The notes under the pieces were generated by a model. It was not told the origin of the DNA and did no database searches. It saw only the letters and a list, made by a program, of their open reading frames with translations. The position numbers and the translations under genes are program-made. DNA of 64,000 nt from Terfezia claveryi (taxonomy: Eukaryota; Ascomycota; Pezizomycetes; Pezizales; Pezizaceae). Below, piece by piece: positions 12,901 to 24,334 of this stretch (position 1 is its first letter; each line of letters opens with the position of its first letter). The stretch spans positions 620,001-684,000 of the forward strand of contig WHUX01000013.1 in the NCBI GenBank assembly GCA_015179025.1. Reading direction: 5' to 3'.

Positions 12901-14148
12901 CACTAGGCTCTCACCGGAAAACATCTCTTCAAGGCATGTCAAAACAATTCCGCGCGTGAGGGGCTTCTGCGGGGTGTGTGAAACGGGTTACACCCCGGCT
13001 GCATAAAATAATCCGAGAGGTACGGTGCAAATAGTTTTTCGTAGCGTTACATGCAGCAGGCCTTCTCTATAGATCTCTGATCCACTGCATGAGATGACAC
13101 AATTGTTTTCCTACTGGGTATATATGCGTACGTTAGGGGAACTTCCGCAATTGCAGCGCAAGGCCATCCTGACATGGATGCATTGATGATCGATGAGCCG
13201 CAAGCATACCACTCATGATTACAGCGCTCATCCCCTGATGAGGGGCTCCTTTGGTTTACCTGGTACAAGGGCGCTGATTGTGTAATGATTCTATGCTTGT
13301 TCTGGAGCCTGGACTGGCATCATTTGATGTTTTTCCATTTTTCCAGGCGTGGAATAATTACAACTGGTTCTATATAAATCGACTGCTTCCTCGAGAATCG
13401 GACGATTTTAGCCCTGTATCGATATATCAATGGCTTCATCTACATATCATATATGAGACGATCTGTGATTATTCGCAGCCTTGGGAGACATTTCATTTGC
13501 TCGGCTCTCGCCTATCTATACAAGGAGCCGAGACACTGAATCTCATGCCTTCTGGATGCCTAGTTGACTACAGCTCACGTGACCCGGCTCCTCGTTCACC
13601 CAAGGTAACCATTGACTCACTCATGAATGTAGTTGCAGAAAGAACTCAATTACATCACTTGACCGCTAATAGTGCGTGAGGGGTCGCTTGATAAGAAACC
13701 TCGGCTGCAGCTGACTGTACCTAGTGCTGTGCTGGCATCAATCCTGTAGGCTTGAAAGCCTTAAAGCCTTACACATAACGGCATAGAATATTCTGGAGAA
13801 AATAGCAAGAGTCGATGACCGCGTTCATCGTATCTATAATATGGTATGGTATTTGCCAAGGACACGTTTAGGTTTTCCGAGACGCCTGTAGTTTTCGTTT
13901 TATCATATCATGGGCGTCAGACTTCCCCAAGCATTCCCCACGAGTGCATACCCCCTCGCGGATGTAAATACTACCCAGCCTAAACTAAAGTAGACTATAA
14001 AGGGACTAAATACCTAGATTTAAATGATATGCTCTCTACAAGAGGCGGTGCTCGCGGGAGTCGGGACTAATGATATCCAGCCCCGAGGATCAATGCAATA
14101 GGGAAAAATGAATAGAGCCCGGGAGGGACGACACAAGTGAAGAAGTTC
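9922..14148. other. Intergenic region, no recognisable gene
   Basis: About 4.2 kb. A low-complexity run built from GGAATATGG-like units lies at about 10604-10690. A 133-codon open frame at 13278-13679 shows no recognisable motif and is not called. One copy of the dispersed 15-mer is at 12006-12020 (-). Confidence 0.6.
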
Positions 14149-14377
14149 CAGTGTTCGCAACGGGCCGGCCAATGCTCAGGCCGCCCGCGGCCTGGACAGC
14201 CTGAATTGCCGGATTATGTTCATGAGAGCAGACGATGTTCACATGTGGGACAGTGGCAAAACTGACATATTGATACTAATTTGATAGATATAACAAAAGC
14301 GACTATAGGTCGCACACAAGCCTAAACCTCAGTACTCAGGCGGTCAGGCCATTCAGGCCGGCCCGTTGAGAACACTG
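14149..14377. mobile_element. Short hAT-like inverted-repeat element (229 bp)
   Basis: The left end CAGTGTTCGCAACGGGCCGG and the reverse complement of the right end CAGTGTTCTCAACGGGCCGG differ at one of 20 positions, and the match continues to GGCC. CAGTGTT-type termini are known from hAT transposons. The interior has no coding sequence. The 8 bp on either side (AGAAGTTC and CGCGGCCG) do not match, so an insertion duplication is absent or lost. A GC palindrome (GGGCCGGGGCCCCGGCCC) sits right next to the right end at about 14384. Confidence 0.6.
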
Positions 14378-14490
14378 CGCGGCCGGGCCGGGGCCCCGGC
14401 CCGTCACACAACTGTTGCACCGTCACTGCACGTACATGTGCATTATATGGGCTGAGATAGCTTCTGCTACACGTTAGCTTACTGGCCAAA

Positions 14491-14577
14491 AATCCACTCG
14501 GGTTTCCGAGTGGCTCTTCATGGTCTTCTTACTGGGATTGAATAAGAGTAATAAGTATTTAAAAATAAAAAAAAAAA
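14491..14577 (+). mobile_element. 5'-truncated LINE 3' end (87 bp) with target duplication
   Basis: The segment matches the tail of the LINE copy at 51.4 kb: CCACTCGGGTTTCCGAGTGG, then a GGGATTGAATAAGAGTAATAAG block, then TATTTAAAAATA and an A-run. It is flanked by a perfect 15-bp duplication AGCTTACTGGCCAAA at 14476-14490 and 14578-14592. That is strong evidence of target-primed retrotransposition with severe 5' truncation. Confidence 0.9.
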
Positions 14578-14861
14578 AGCTTACTGGCCAAAGATCAGAA
14601 AGTACCAGCTAGTCTTTCAACCCAGTACGTATCGATTATTGATATGTCAACTGTTGCCAGGCCGCTCTGTTTGTACGTCCCTGTTAGTAACCTTCTACAG
14701 TCCAATAGGCATACTACCTCCATTCCATTGTGAAGGATGCGGAATGTAGGTATAGGCGAATATACGTATATGCACATGTATTTAGGTCATACTTTGGCGG
14801 AGTCGCAGTGCAGTTCGGAACGTCGCGGTCTGCCCGGGCTTACCAAAAACCTGATCTCTTA

Positions 14862-15332
14862 CAGATGACGCTCGATACAAGCATACCAGATATAAGCATA
14901 CCTCCGCCCGTCCCACATAGTAAATAAGCATATTTTGGATACTAAAATATTCTTATTTTTTTTCGCTTAGTCACCATAGTATGCTTGTATCAAGCGACGC
15001 ACTAAGCCACAAAGAGAGGCTTATCGATAAGAAATAACCCCACCTGCAACGTTGGCATACAATAACATAGAAGAATTGTTACGACATAACGAAGCTCAAT
15101 ACACAATCGCTACTCTGCAAATTATGGCTCTCCTCCTCTTGAGATTCTGGCCCCTGTACTTCTGTATATCTCTTTATTTGCCTCCTGTATACTTCTGTCA
15201 TATTGATAATGCTATTCCGCAACTTTTCCGAATTTATGCTATACTTACTCATTTTCTCGTGATATAAGAATATATTGGTTATAAGCATATTCCTCGCCGT
15301 CCGGATGATATGCTTGTATCGAGCGTCATCTG
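14862..15332. mobile_element. TA-flanked MITE of Tc1/mariner-pogo type (471 bp)
   Basis: Inverted termini begin CAGATGACGCTCGATACAAG on both strands and continue about 4-6 more bases. They are flanked by TA at 14860-14861 and 15333-15334, the duplication made by Tc1/mariner-type transposases. Subterminal ATAAGCATA units repeat near both ends. No transposase is encoded. The interior block GGCTTATCGATAAG plus the following ACCCC..CAACG stretch is shared with the 636-bp element at 45.2 kb, so the two belong to one family despite different outer termini. Confidence 0.88.
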
Positions 15333-15333
15333 T

Positions 15334-15387
15334 ATCAACCCCAACGAGATCAGATCACTTATCAACCCCAACGAGATCAGATCACTT
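15334..15387 (+). repeat. Perfect 27-bp tandem duplication
   Basis: Two identical 27-bp units, 15334-15360 and 15361-15387, begin ATCAACCCCAACGAGATCAG. They start within the TA at the right edge of the MITE, so the duplication may be tied to the MITE insertion or its repair. Confidence 0.92.
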
Positions 15388-15528
15388 ATACATAAATTCG
15401 AATAAATTCGATTTAATATGGAAGGAATACCTGACATTGGTATGGTATAAGGCGTGATCTTATGTAGAGCACTTTCTAAATTTTCACAGTTCAGTTCATT
15501 CAGTATCACCGTTCATTAGCGCAGGATT

Positions 15529-15735
15529 GGAGGCTCAGTCAGGCCCTCGGGTCATCGGCTCGTCCATTAATGACAGCATGGGGTCTCATTCCTTTATATT
15601 TGTATTTATCTTGCGTGGTTCTGGCAGATTAATTTGGCTTAACCTTGAATCCGCCCGGGCTTCTGGGTGGCTCCTCATGGCCCCCCTGATGGGGCCGCAT
15701 AGGATCGGAGTAACAAGTATTTAAAAAAAAAAAAA
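15529..15735 (+). mobile_element. LINE 3' fragment
   Basis: Matches the LINE 3' region from TCAGTCAGGCC through TTAATGACAGCATGGG, GGCAGATTAA, GAATCCGCCCGGG and the ACAAGTATTTAA tail, ending in an A-run at 15723-15735. It is the same family as the copies at 15988-16728 and 51362-52260 but in the opposite orientation. No clear target duplication was found. Confidence 0.8.
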
Positions 15736-15987
15736 GATATCAGGTAAGTACTTACATGAATCAATCCTATGAATGTCCTTATGATCTAAAGCTTTGTTGA
15801 TTTCATCAACCCATGAAGTACTTCATATGGAATTCATTCACACTTCACCCGATTTCAGATAGAAGTAAGTAATATTCTTATTGCACTTCGACAGTAGCTG
15901 TCAGGCTGCATGTGACTCTTGCCACTAACTTATATCTAAGAGCAGTCCTCTTATTTTTAGTTTTATTACATAACTATTAATTTAGAC

Positions 15988-16728
15988 CTTTTTTTTATAT
16001 TTTATTTATAAATACTTGTTACTCTTATTCAGTCCCAGTAAGGGGACCATGAAGAGCCATCCGGAAACCCGGGTGGATTCAGGACAAGGCAAGTTAATCT
16101 GCAAGGTCCGGCGCGCAGAAAGCAATGAAGATAGATACATGTGTGAAGGGAATTCGTGTACTCCCTGGGCCCAGAAACGGTGCCATCGGGATGTCTGAGA
16201 CTGTGAAATAACTGTAGAATGGACTCAAAACAGATGTAAAGCAAAGACTCGAGTGACGCAAAGCTCCCATGCTGTCATTAACCGCCTAAATGGTAGATGA
16301 CCCCGAGGGGCCTGACTGAAGCCTGTGTCAAAACGAAATAGACAAACAATGCAAGATGTATATGTGTAACAGGAATGAGAAAACGTGTAAGGGAACTCGT
16401 GAGTGCTACCAGCCAACTAAGGCCAGCCCATCCTAGCGTGAATGGATATTTCTCTATCTTCCAACCATCCGTTTATACAAAAAACGGAAAAAAGCTTCTA
16501 CTGCATCCCAGTCGTCCTCCGCTTCCTCTTGGATCCAGATTGGGCGGTCGAGATCCTCCCAGTCTTTGATGCTGCCGAGTGCTTGTCTATGAGCATGTAG
16601 GAGAGGGCAGTCGAAGACCAAGTGCTGGCCATCTGCCTTACCGATCTTGTGGAGCCAGGCTAGTTGGGGCCCCTTGTCCGTGCGACACCAGGTGTATGCA
16701 GAGAGGGCATGGCGATTCCAAGTTGTCA
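15988..16728 (-). mobile_element. 5'-truncated LINE copy A with ORF2 C-terminal remnant
   Basis: Reading leftward, a remnant (16728 to a stop at 16454) encodes the C-terminal end of a LINE ORF2: AYTWCRTDKGPQ, HLVFDCPLLH, SIKDWEDLDRPIW, FFRFLYKRM. It is followed by the conserved 3' region and an A/T-rich tail ending near 15988. Compared with copy B at 51.4-52.3 kb it lacks about 12 residues containing the C-x-C-G half of the CCHC-like motif that is normally followed by H..F.C. Similarity to copy B stops abruptly near 16728, so it is 5'-truncated. Tad1-like fungal LINEs have this RNase H plus Cys/His C-terminus. Confidence 0.82.
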
Positions 16729-19700
16729 TACACATACAATAAAGCTTGTTTTCAGACAATCGTAATAAACAACGTGATTCTTTTTCCCAGGAGAAAGAAC
16801 CAGACTAAAGAACCATAGGGGATTTGGAGCTTAATATGCATAAGTGCCAAACATAATGTCTAGCTCTCCGAGTATACTCAGGGAATTAGAATGCAACATT
16901 TCTTGTCCAAAGTGTTGAACAAGCCAGGATGAATTACTGGAATTACTGGTGGCTAGTTATCTATATAATAATATCATTGTTGAAGTTTAATTCAAGACAA
17001 TGTTGAAATTGATAAAATGGAAACTGAAAAGGCCAAGGTAGACGGAAGGAAAGACAAATCATCATGGAATAATACGCAGAATATTGAAGCCTAACGTAGG
17101 ATATGAAAGCTAATGGAGCTTTCCCCAGCCTCGAGAAGTGTCCATTATAGCATAAGCATAAAAAAGCATTTTAAGAAATGAAGGATTTCCAACGGTTCGG
17201 AGCATTCCAGCTAATTGACTTCATGACTTCAAACTCACAATTTTAGAACGGCTGAAGAATCTTATAAATGGCCAGAGCCTGGATAGTTGAGGTGTCTGGT
17301 GCATTTTTATTTGAGGGCTTGTAGATTGCCATTCTCCCCTTAAGTCATACCCACCACCCCCACGGCAAATGTACTTACAAAGCAAGCCTGCTGGTGTGGG
17401 TATCCGTGGGCAAGCCTGTAAACATATAAATATATATGAAGCAGCCTTCAAAGAAAGTATGTATACCACGAGAGCAATTTTAATACTGATAAGCACCCTA
17501 CGTAAATTAAATACTCGTCCCTCATGTCTACCCATTGAAGGCGCAACTGCGTTGGACATTCTTTCCCCAACCCATTCGAAAATCCCCAATCAAGCGAGCC
17601 TGAATACTTTCGTGTTCGGCATACGGATACTTCCATTCCGGATTCTCGGATCTCCGCAAAATCATATTATCACCGTACTATAGTATCAAATCTACCATGA
17701 GCCGTCCACCAGAGTGGGGTACGCAATCCCTCCTCGTGTGTTCTATCACCAAGTCCCAATTGAGCCCTTTGGAGTCCTTCATCCAGCTTTTATGTACTTA
17801 GTAAACTTATGCCTACTTTTCCCGGGGCCCGAGGTCCGCGGTCCATACACCCGCGTCCCCAGTTACTACGGCTTGAAGCAAGCTCTTACCATAGGGCTGA
17901 TGGATATCAAAGCGGCAGAGGTGCCCCCCCGATCGATCCCGGGAGCATCAAATCGTACTTGTACATGCGTGGACCTTTCTTGATGTTCGTCGGCCTGGAA
18001 ATCTGCATGCGTTCGCGCCTATCAGTACCTATATAACGATGGATACCTACCTACAGTTTATGGAATGTAAATCCCTCAAATACAGGGGACCCATTATATC
18101 GATATCGGTCAATTATTATTGGGACCGCGGCAAGCGCTCAAGAATGTTCCTTGCAATGCGGGAATTCTGATATGACGAGAATTCGAGTCGAAGTTTAGGG
18201 GGCTGAAGGGATGCGAAGAATAAGGTTGATGAAGATCAAGACTTTGATTTTCGTCTATACAGATAGGATACCCCACGGTCTAGGAAGCGATTAAACATTT
18301 ATCTGGCATGGTAATCTTGAAAATAGACCATGCAGGTTACGTTACTCGAGACAAATTACCTTCTACGCTTAAGTAGTGATATGAATTAATTGCCAATTGG
18401 ATCATGAATCCCACTCGAAATCAGAGCGCCTACTGGCAAGACATCAATGGTCACTTTAGCTGCAGGTAAAAACAAAACCGTCCAAAACTACTGAACCCCG
18501 TACTCACACACAAGTCGTTCAATTCGATAACTATCTACACTAGATGCGCTATTTCCCTCAACCATCATGCATCTCAATTATCTCAATAAATTTCCTGCCC
18601 AACCGTGAGTTCCGAACGTCATCCACAAATAAAATATATTGCTGGTGCGGATCCCGTATCACATAGGAACAAGAGACCCCTGATTTGCGCGAATTTGCAT
18701 GAACCCCTTGCAGTGAAGGATCTGGGCCCGGAATGAACCGAGGGGTGAGGGCGATAGAACATTGGTACGGAGCGTATGTACTATGACCTAATCGGGAAAA
18801 TTAGCGCTTGAGGGTAATGAGGTAGGCAAAATAAATTCATGTATGGAAGGATAGGACATGAGTATTCTATCCCAACACCCCCCCAGGATGAATATCGGGT
18901 ACCCCAAAATTCACAATCGTTGCCGGCCTCTAAAATTGGCTTAGCTCTGTTTAGGTTTTATGACTGAGGAAACTAGCCTACCTATTCCAACAGTCTGCAT
19001 AGCACGTAAACATTTTCCGTATAATTATCTGCAAGAATATACCCTAAGTAATTAGAAATCACAAAAATTGTGATTGTCGAGGACGCTAAGACGTGAGCTG
19101 CACATCTCTGCACGCTATATATGTTTGTTATATTAATGTACACAGAAGCCCTGGTCACGCATGAAAGGAAGGCTTTTTGGGGTTTGGGGTGCATTCAATC
19201 TGTGTGCGGAACCTTTTGGTAGTCTGATATGTTGACTGCAAAAAAAAAGTATATTGGAGTCTGAAGATTGTTATATGCCTAGTGTCTTAGGTACCTTCGC
19301 TATGAGTATTACTAGTATGTGTGTGTGGAGTCGACTCTAAGCAAGATGCTGTTTATTTGCAATATATAGGCTCAAGATTAATATATAAAAATAAGAAATT
19401 TTGGAACGGTTTACATGTCCAGCCATTTACAAGATTGACAAGCTAACTTGGCACCCTAGGTGGTATTTGATATGTGAAGCATAATGGCCGGGACTATCAA
19501 AGTGGCAATGGGTGTGGCTGATATAATATAGGTAGCTGATCAAGTGGTACCAGGCCCGTATAAAATGAATTTCAAGTAGTATGCCTTACCAATTCCATGA
19601 AACGGCAACATCACCTTCTCGAACACGAGGCGACGTAGATCTGCTTTTTTTTGTGCAGTTCAAGGCAACGAATGAAATACCTGAGTATTGACAATGTGGA

Positions 19701-22700
19701 TAGATTATCGGTATCACAGGCCAGGGAGATCAGCGAAGATCTACAGATCTTCATGTGGAGACAACGCGTGCGGATGGATGGGCCGGTATTCTAACCGTCC
19801 GTAAACGCAGTTGTCATTGGAATTATGGCGTCAACCCAAAGAGATATCATGGAGGTTGCGGGCCATTTTGATATTACATGATGCCAACCACACCAGATAC
19901 CACAAGAGGCCAGTGGGGTGCATGAATTATTCACCAAGTGGGAGCGCTGTCAAATGCCGATCATTTGAAAATTTTAGCGGAAGCCATGCACGGCAATGAC
20001 TCGAGTGCATGCATGCTCAAGCTGATGGTACGATACCACCTGAACCACCAAGCAGAAACTTTAATTTAGCTGTTGGAGAAATTTTCAAGCCTCAAAAATC
20101 AAACATAGATGTTTCACATGCCACAATCATTTCCCGAAACGAAAGGTCCATGCTGAAGAATTTTGATGCTGCATGTATGTTGATTGTTTGGGAATAGTAC
20201 TGTCGTACCAAAACTACTGTATATCGATAAGAATTGGTATATCGATAAGATAGAAAAAGAAAAGGTTGTCTAGACGTTTAACGCTAAGCATTAATTGATA
20301 ATGGGATGGATGAGATTCTATGTTGGTGATTGTTATATATAGGTATAGTTCTAGGACATTAGTCTTCGCGCTTTTGTGTTTTAGGGCGTCACTCTTCAGT
20401 GGAGTGTCAAAAAGCAAGATAACTAGAAAGGATACTAGCTCTTGAAACTGGTATTTCATTAGCTGACAGCCTTAGAATATTGAGGAGGCATAAATACATG
20501 ATGTTGTCATACAAACTTGTATTATGGGAAGGTACTTGGCAACTTCTGGATTTTCCATCAAGAGGGTTTTCCGTTTACAGTGCATTTAAAGGATATAAGC
20601 TTTAAGTCCTTGATAATAACTAAATTTAGATCTTGAGTAACCTCAATTCATAGTGTTCATTGTTTTTAGTATAATACCACAACCAAATTTCCAGTTTGCA
20701 CTCCTTATTCTGGAGGGGATGTCCTAATTTTCTAATTCTATTTTAGCTTCTGATACAAACAAATTAAACCTAAAGTTCTAGGTCAATTGCTTCCTTTCTG
20801 AGTCGGGCTAGTTGTTCCCTAAATTACTGTGATTTTAAAAGTTTGTGCAAATGAAATGGTGGGATAGGACATACTTACTAGTATTTGTAGGTAGTTACTA
20901 TGAATATAAATTTCGTTTAGGGTTCTCTTGTTACAAATGAACTCCACAGTACGGGCCGGAAGTTACATAACGTTTGATCCATGCTGGGTGTAACCTATGG
21001 CATAGATAAACTAGCATTGGTTGAGTTTGAAACACAACTATGAAAATGGATATATAAAAAATAAAAACATACAGTAAAAAAGATGAAACAGTCAAAAAGT
21101 CTTGGGGCTCAGATTAGTATACGTAAAAAGAGAAAATTCGACGGTGATTTCTGACTGGCATAAAAAGGTAACTTTGTGAGGACCCGGATAGAATTCGTAA
21201 CGACTAGCTAGATTTTTGGTATACGGAAAGCTGGTACGGTGGGCAATAGGGCACGGCTCCTTTCGAGGCTAGAATTAGAAGGGTGAGGGCGAGTGAGTAA
21301 GTGTCTATGGCAAGTCTATGGCAAATTGATTATATATTGCCTTATTGGTCATTAATCTATCAATCTTTGAACTTGACCTCTCTGGATGTAAAGTACTCTG
21401 CTAAGTCACTAGTTACTTAAGTAACGTTGTAATTGGATTGGAAACGTTAACGAAAAAGCCAAAATGGAGCATGATAGAGGTGGAGAGAAAACAAGGCGAA
21501 ACGAAACATCCATCAATCAAATTGGGACGATTGTTAATCCATCTGAGCCAAGGTTTAGTTCCAAATTGCGAGTTATCGTCACCTGACGTCCATTGTTTGC
21601 TTACGGACAAGAGAACTGTATTCATAGCTCAAATATCTTGCTACGTTAGTTAACTTTAGCTATAGGAGTGGATAGTCTTGTTACTGCAGAGGGTGTGGTG
21701 TACTATTAAGGACGTTTCATACAGGCATGTCCGCGTAGGCTTGGTATATTACCCAAAATAATTCATCCACATGTTTGTGCACCAGTGCATATGTAAGATA
21801 CTGCACGTTCATCTGTTCTTGATGTGAAGATAAGTACGCTGATCTACAGTGCTCCCCGGTGACATGCAGGGACGTATACCCCTTTTTTTTTTTTTTTTAA
21901 ATTTTCTATATTTTTTTTTTCAATGGTTTTACAGGGGAAACATGTGGGCGAGTACTCTATAACTAGAGGGAGATATATTTATATTAAGGGATATAATAAA
22001 TTGATGTTCATTATTGGATGCATAATGGACTGGGATTGGATAATAGATAAAGGGCTGTAGATCTAGAGACTCATACCGGGTGTATTTTCAATGGATTGAT
22101 AAGGTATGTATACGTTTCTGCCTTGAGCCGATGCTGATCAGGCCCTAACAGTTTGCTCACTTGATTAAGGATATACATTTAAACACTAATTATACCTTGT
22201 ATATGGATGGGGTCACGTAGTCTGGTGGCACCTGACTTTGAACTGCAATTTGTCTCAATTCTGGCGGTTGGTATAGGTAACGGGACACACGTCCTGCTAT
22301 ACGGCGTGTACTATATACGATATAACAGGCACGTTGGGTTTGACAGGTGGAGGGAAAGTAAATTTTAGGTATTGGTGTATCAGTAGGATAGAGTTTGAGG
22401 TCTTGGGATGTGTGCCTGGTGATCTCCTGTGGATGCCGTATGAACTTGGATTGGGTTTGTTGGAGTGGATGGAGGAATACGGGCCGATATCAGGTTTTCT
22501 GAGGTTGTTTGTTGTGCCTGTCTGGTTGGATCCCGCAAACTGTTCAAACGTTTGGGGACGGGATTTGATATGTATGTGCAATGGTGCTGGGCTGTGGCAG
22601 ATGGCTCCGTGATACCTGATATTTAGTTTTTAAATTCAAGGCGAGAGATAGGGATTTATATCAAATAAAGATTTTGGCGGTTTGTCGATCAGCAGTCCAA

Positions 22701-23429
22701 ACAAGATTCAGACTACTTGACCTCGCTAGGAGGCATCGGCAGGATAGCCCATGCAGTTCACGACTCGACTCGGATAGATACAACTAGTATGTTCACGATA
22801 ACTCCCAGTCTGAGGCAGGTTCACAGCTTTCGCTTAAAGTATTGATTCCCCAGAGCTCGTGGTGGCGGACCGGAATTTGCGAGTGGAGTCTATAGCGGTC
22901 CAGTCCCAAGAATAAAGCCCACGACGCCACGTTCTGTACTTTTAGCATTAGCACAAAGTGAATTCTTAGCTATAGAGTTCCCCCCGCCCTCCCCCCGCCC
23001 TCCCCCCCCCCAACATCTCCACCTTACATTCCTTCCTCATCTCAGCCCCTCATCTACAACACTCATTTCACGCCTTTTAGCAGCCCGTTCGATCGGTGGC
23101 GAGATTCTGCACCCCCCAGCAGCTATCTCTTCCTAATCTACTGCACTTGACGTAAGCAGGGGCCGGCCTCTGGAAGGCCATTTTTCTTTGCGGGGGATAA
23201 GCAGCGTCCAACAGAAAAAGTGCGCACTTCGGTTCAAACAAGGACACCATCACCAGCCTCATCCCTGTGCCTGGCCTGCCATTTGGCGGGATTCGTCGTC
23301 TCTGCCTTGCCGTCTGGCCTCTCTCGCAGGAGCAGGCATCACCGTACAGTGGCGGCCCTCTGGCATAGCGACCGAGCGAAATATTAATCTGCAACGCCCA
23401 TACTAGTCTGGGAAGCGAGTTTGCATCCG
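16729..23429. other. Long gene-free interval
   Basis: About 6.7 kb with only short, mutually overlapping frames lacking domain signatures. It is AT-rich, with T-runs near 21883-21920. A variant of the dispersed 15-mer lies at 22218-22231, and a C-rich tract of CCCCCCGCCCT units at about 22980-23010. Confidence 0.6.
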
Positions 23430-23729
23430 TGTCTGTCACTAGAGGAGAAAAAAGAGCACTGTGAAACCCATCTATTCGCTGTGGTGGTGTATAGAAAGAA
23501 ATATAGGTGGGCTACGGTCTCTCTCGGTCATCCAGACTCTCTTGTCGATAACCTTTCTCTACCATTGGGACTGATCACACGACACGAAGGTGAGCACAGA
23601 AGCCAATGGATGGGACCGTAAATGCTAACTGTGTTCTTTCTAGTCGGTGTTGCAGGAAGAAACGCCGAAGCCGCATCAATAGCTCTGCTGGACGAATCTA
23701 ACCCCCACGGAAACGACATCCATCCCTAA
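23430..23729 (+). other. Possible spliced exon pair, unresolved
   Basis: A textbook fungal intron is present at 23590-23643 (GTGAGC donor, GCTAAC branch site, TTCTTTCTAG acceptor). Removing it joins an open stretch ending LPLGLITRHE to GVAGRNAEAASIALLDES with the frame kept, ending at TAA 23727-23729. Without splicing the frame stops inside the intron. There is no ATG in the upstream exon frame after the stop at 23385-23387, so a further 5' exon would be needed. It could instead be a 5' leader of the gene at 24335. No protein family is recognised. Confidence 0.25.
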
Positions 23730-24334
23730 ATACTACTCGCCGTTAAATTACCCCCGCACCTATAGGTAGCTCCAAGCTCTCCTGAGAATCAACCAAGTGG
23801 ACCACGTTTGTTCACAGCATTCCTTTTTATTCTAAGAGGTTTGGTTACTGTGACGAAGACTCAAAAAGCAATAACGGAGTTTGCAAGCAGAAACGAATAG
23901 TCGGCCAGTGGAGTCAGTTCCGGTGGCCCGTTGCTCTCTTTGCTACATTCGTCAAGGTTCCCGGCCACTTTATTACGCACAGAGTACTGTCCAGCAGGTG
24001 AGTCCTTGCACCGAAACCTCCTTTTCCCTAGAAACCAAGCGACAAAGTGATTGATAAAATTCAGCATTTTGAATCGACATCAGTCTCACCAATCGACATC
24101 TACCTTGTGTGAAAACTCGGAACGTGTGACAATCGACAAGCCGGCGTGACAATCCCCTGCAGTCCGACGTCAACCTTGGGCCTGTCTCACAAGAACTTGT
24201 ATACGGGGAATAACAGCGTCATCCCGATACAATTGGAGATTAATTGGAAGGTTACAAAAGGTGGAGCGTCCCGGCCCGGAAGTTTATTTCAGCAGCTTGC
24301 AACTATAAACAGCAAAACACAAGAGAACTCAATA

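Noticed and set aside
13278..13679. 133-codon open frame on the plus strand
   Set aside because: No recognisable motif, no neighbouring gene features, and composition like the surrounding non-coding sequence.
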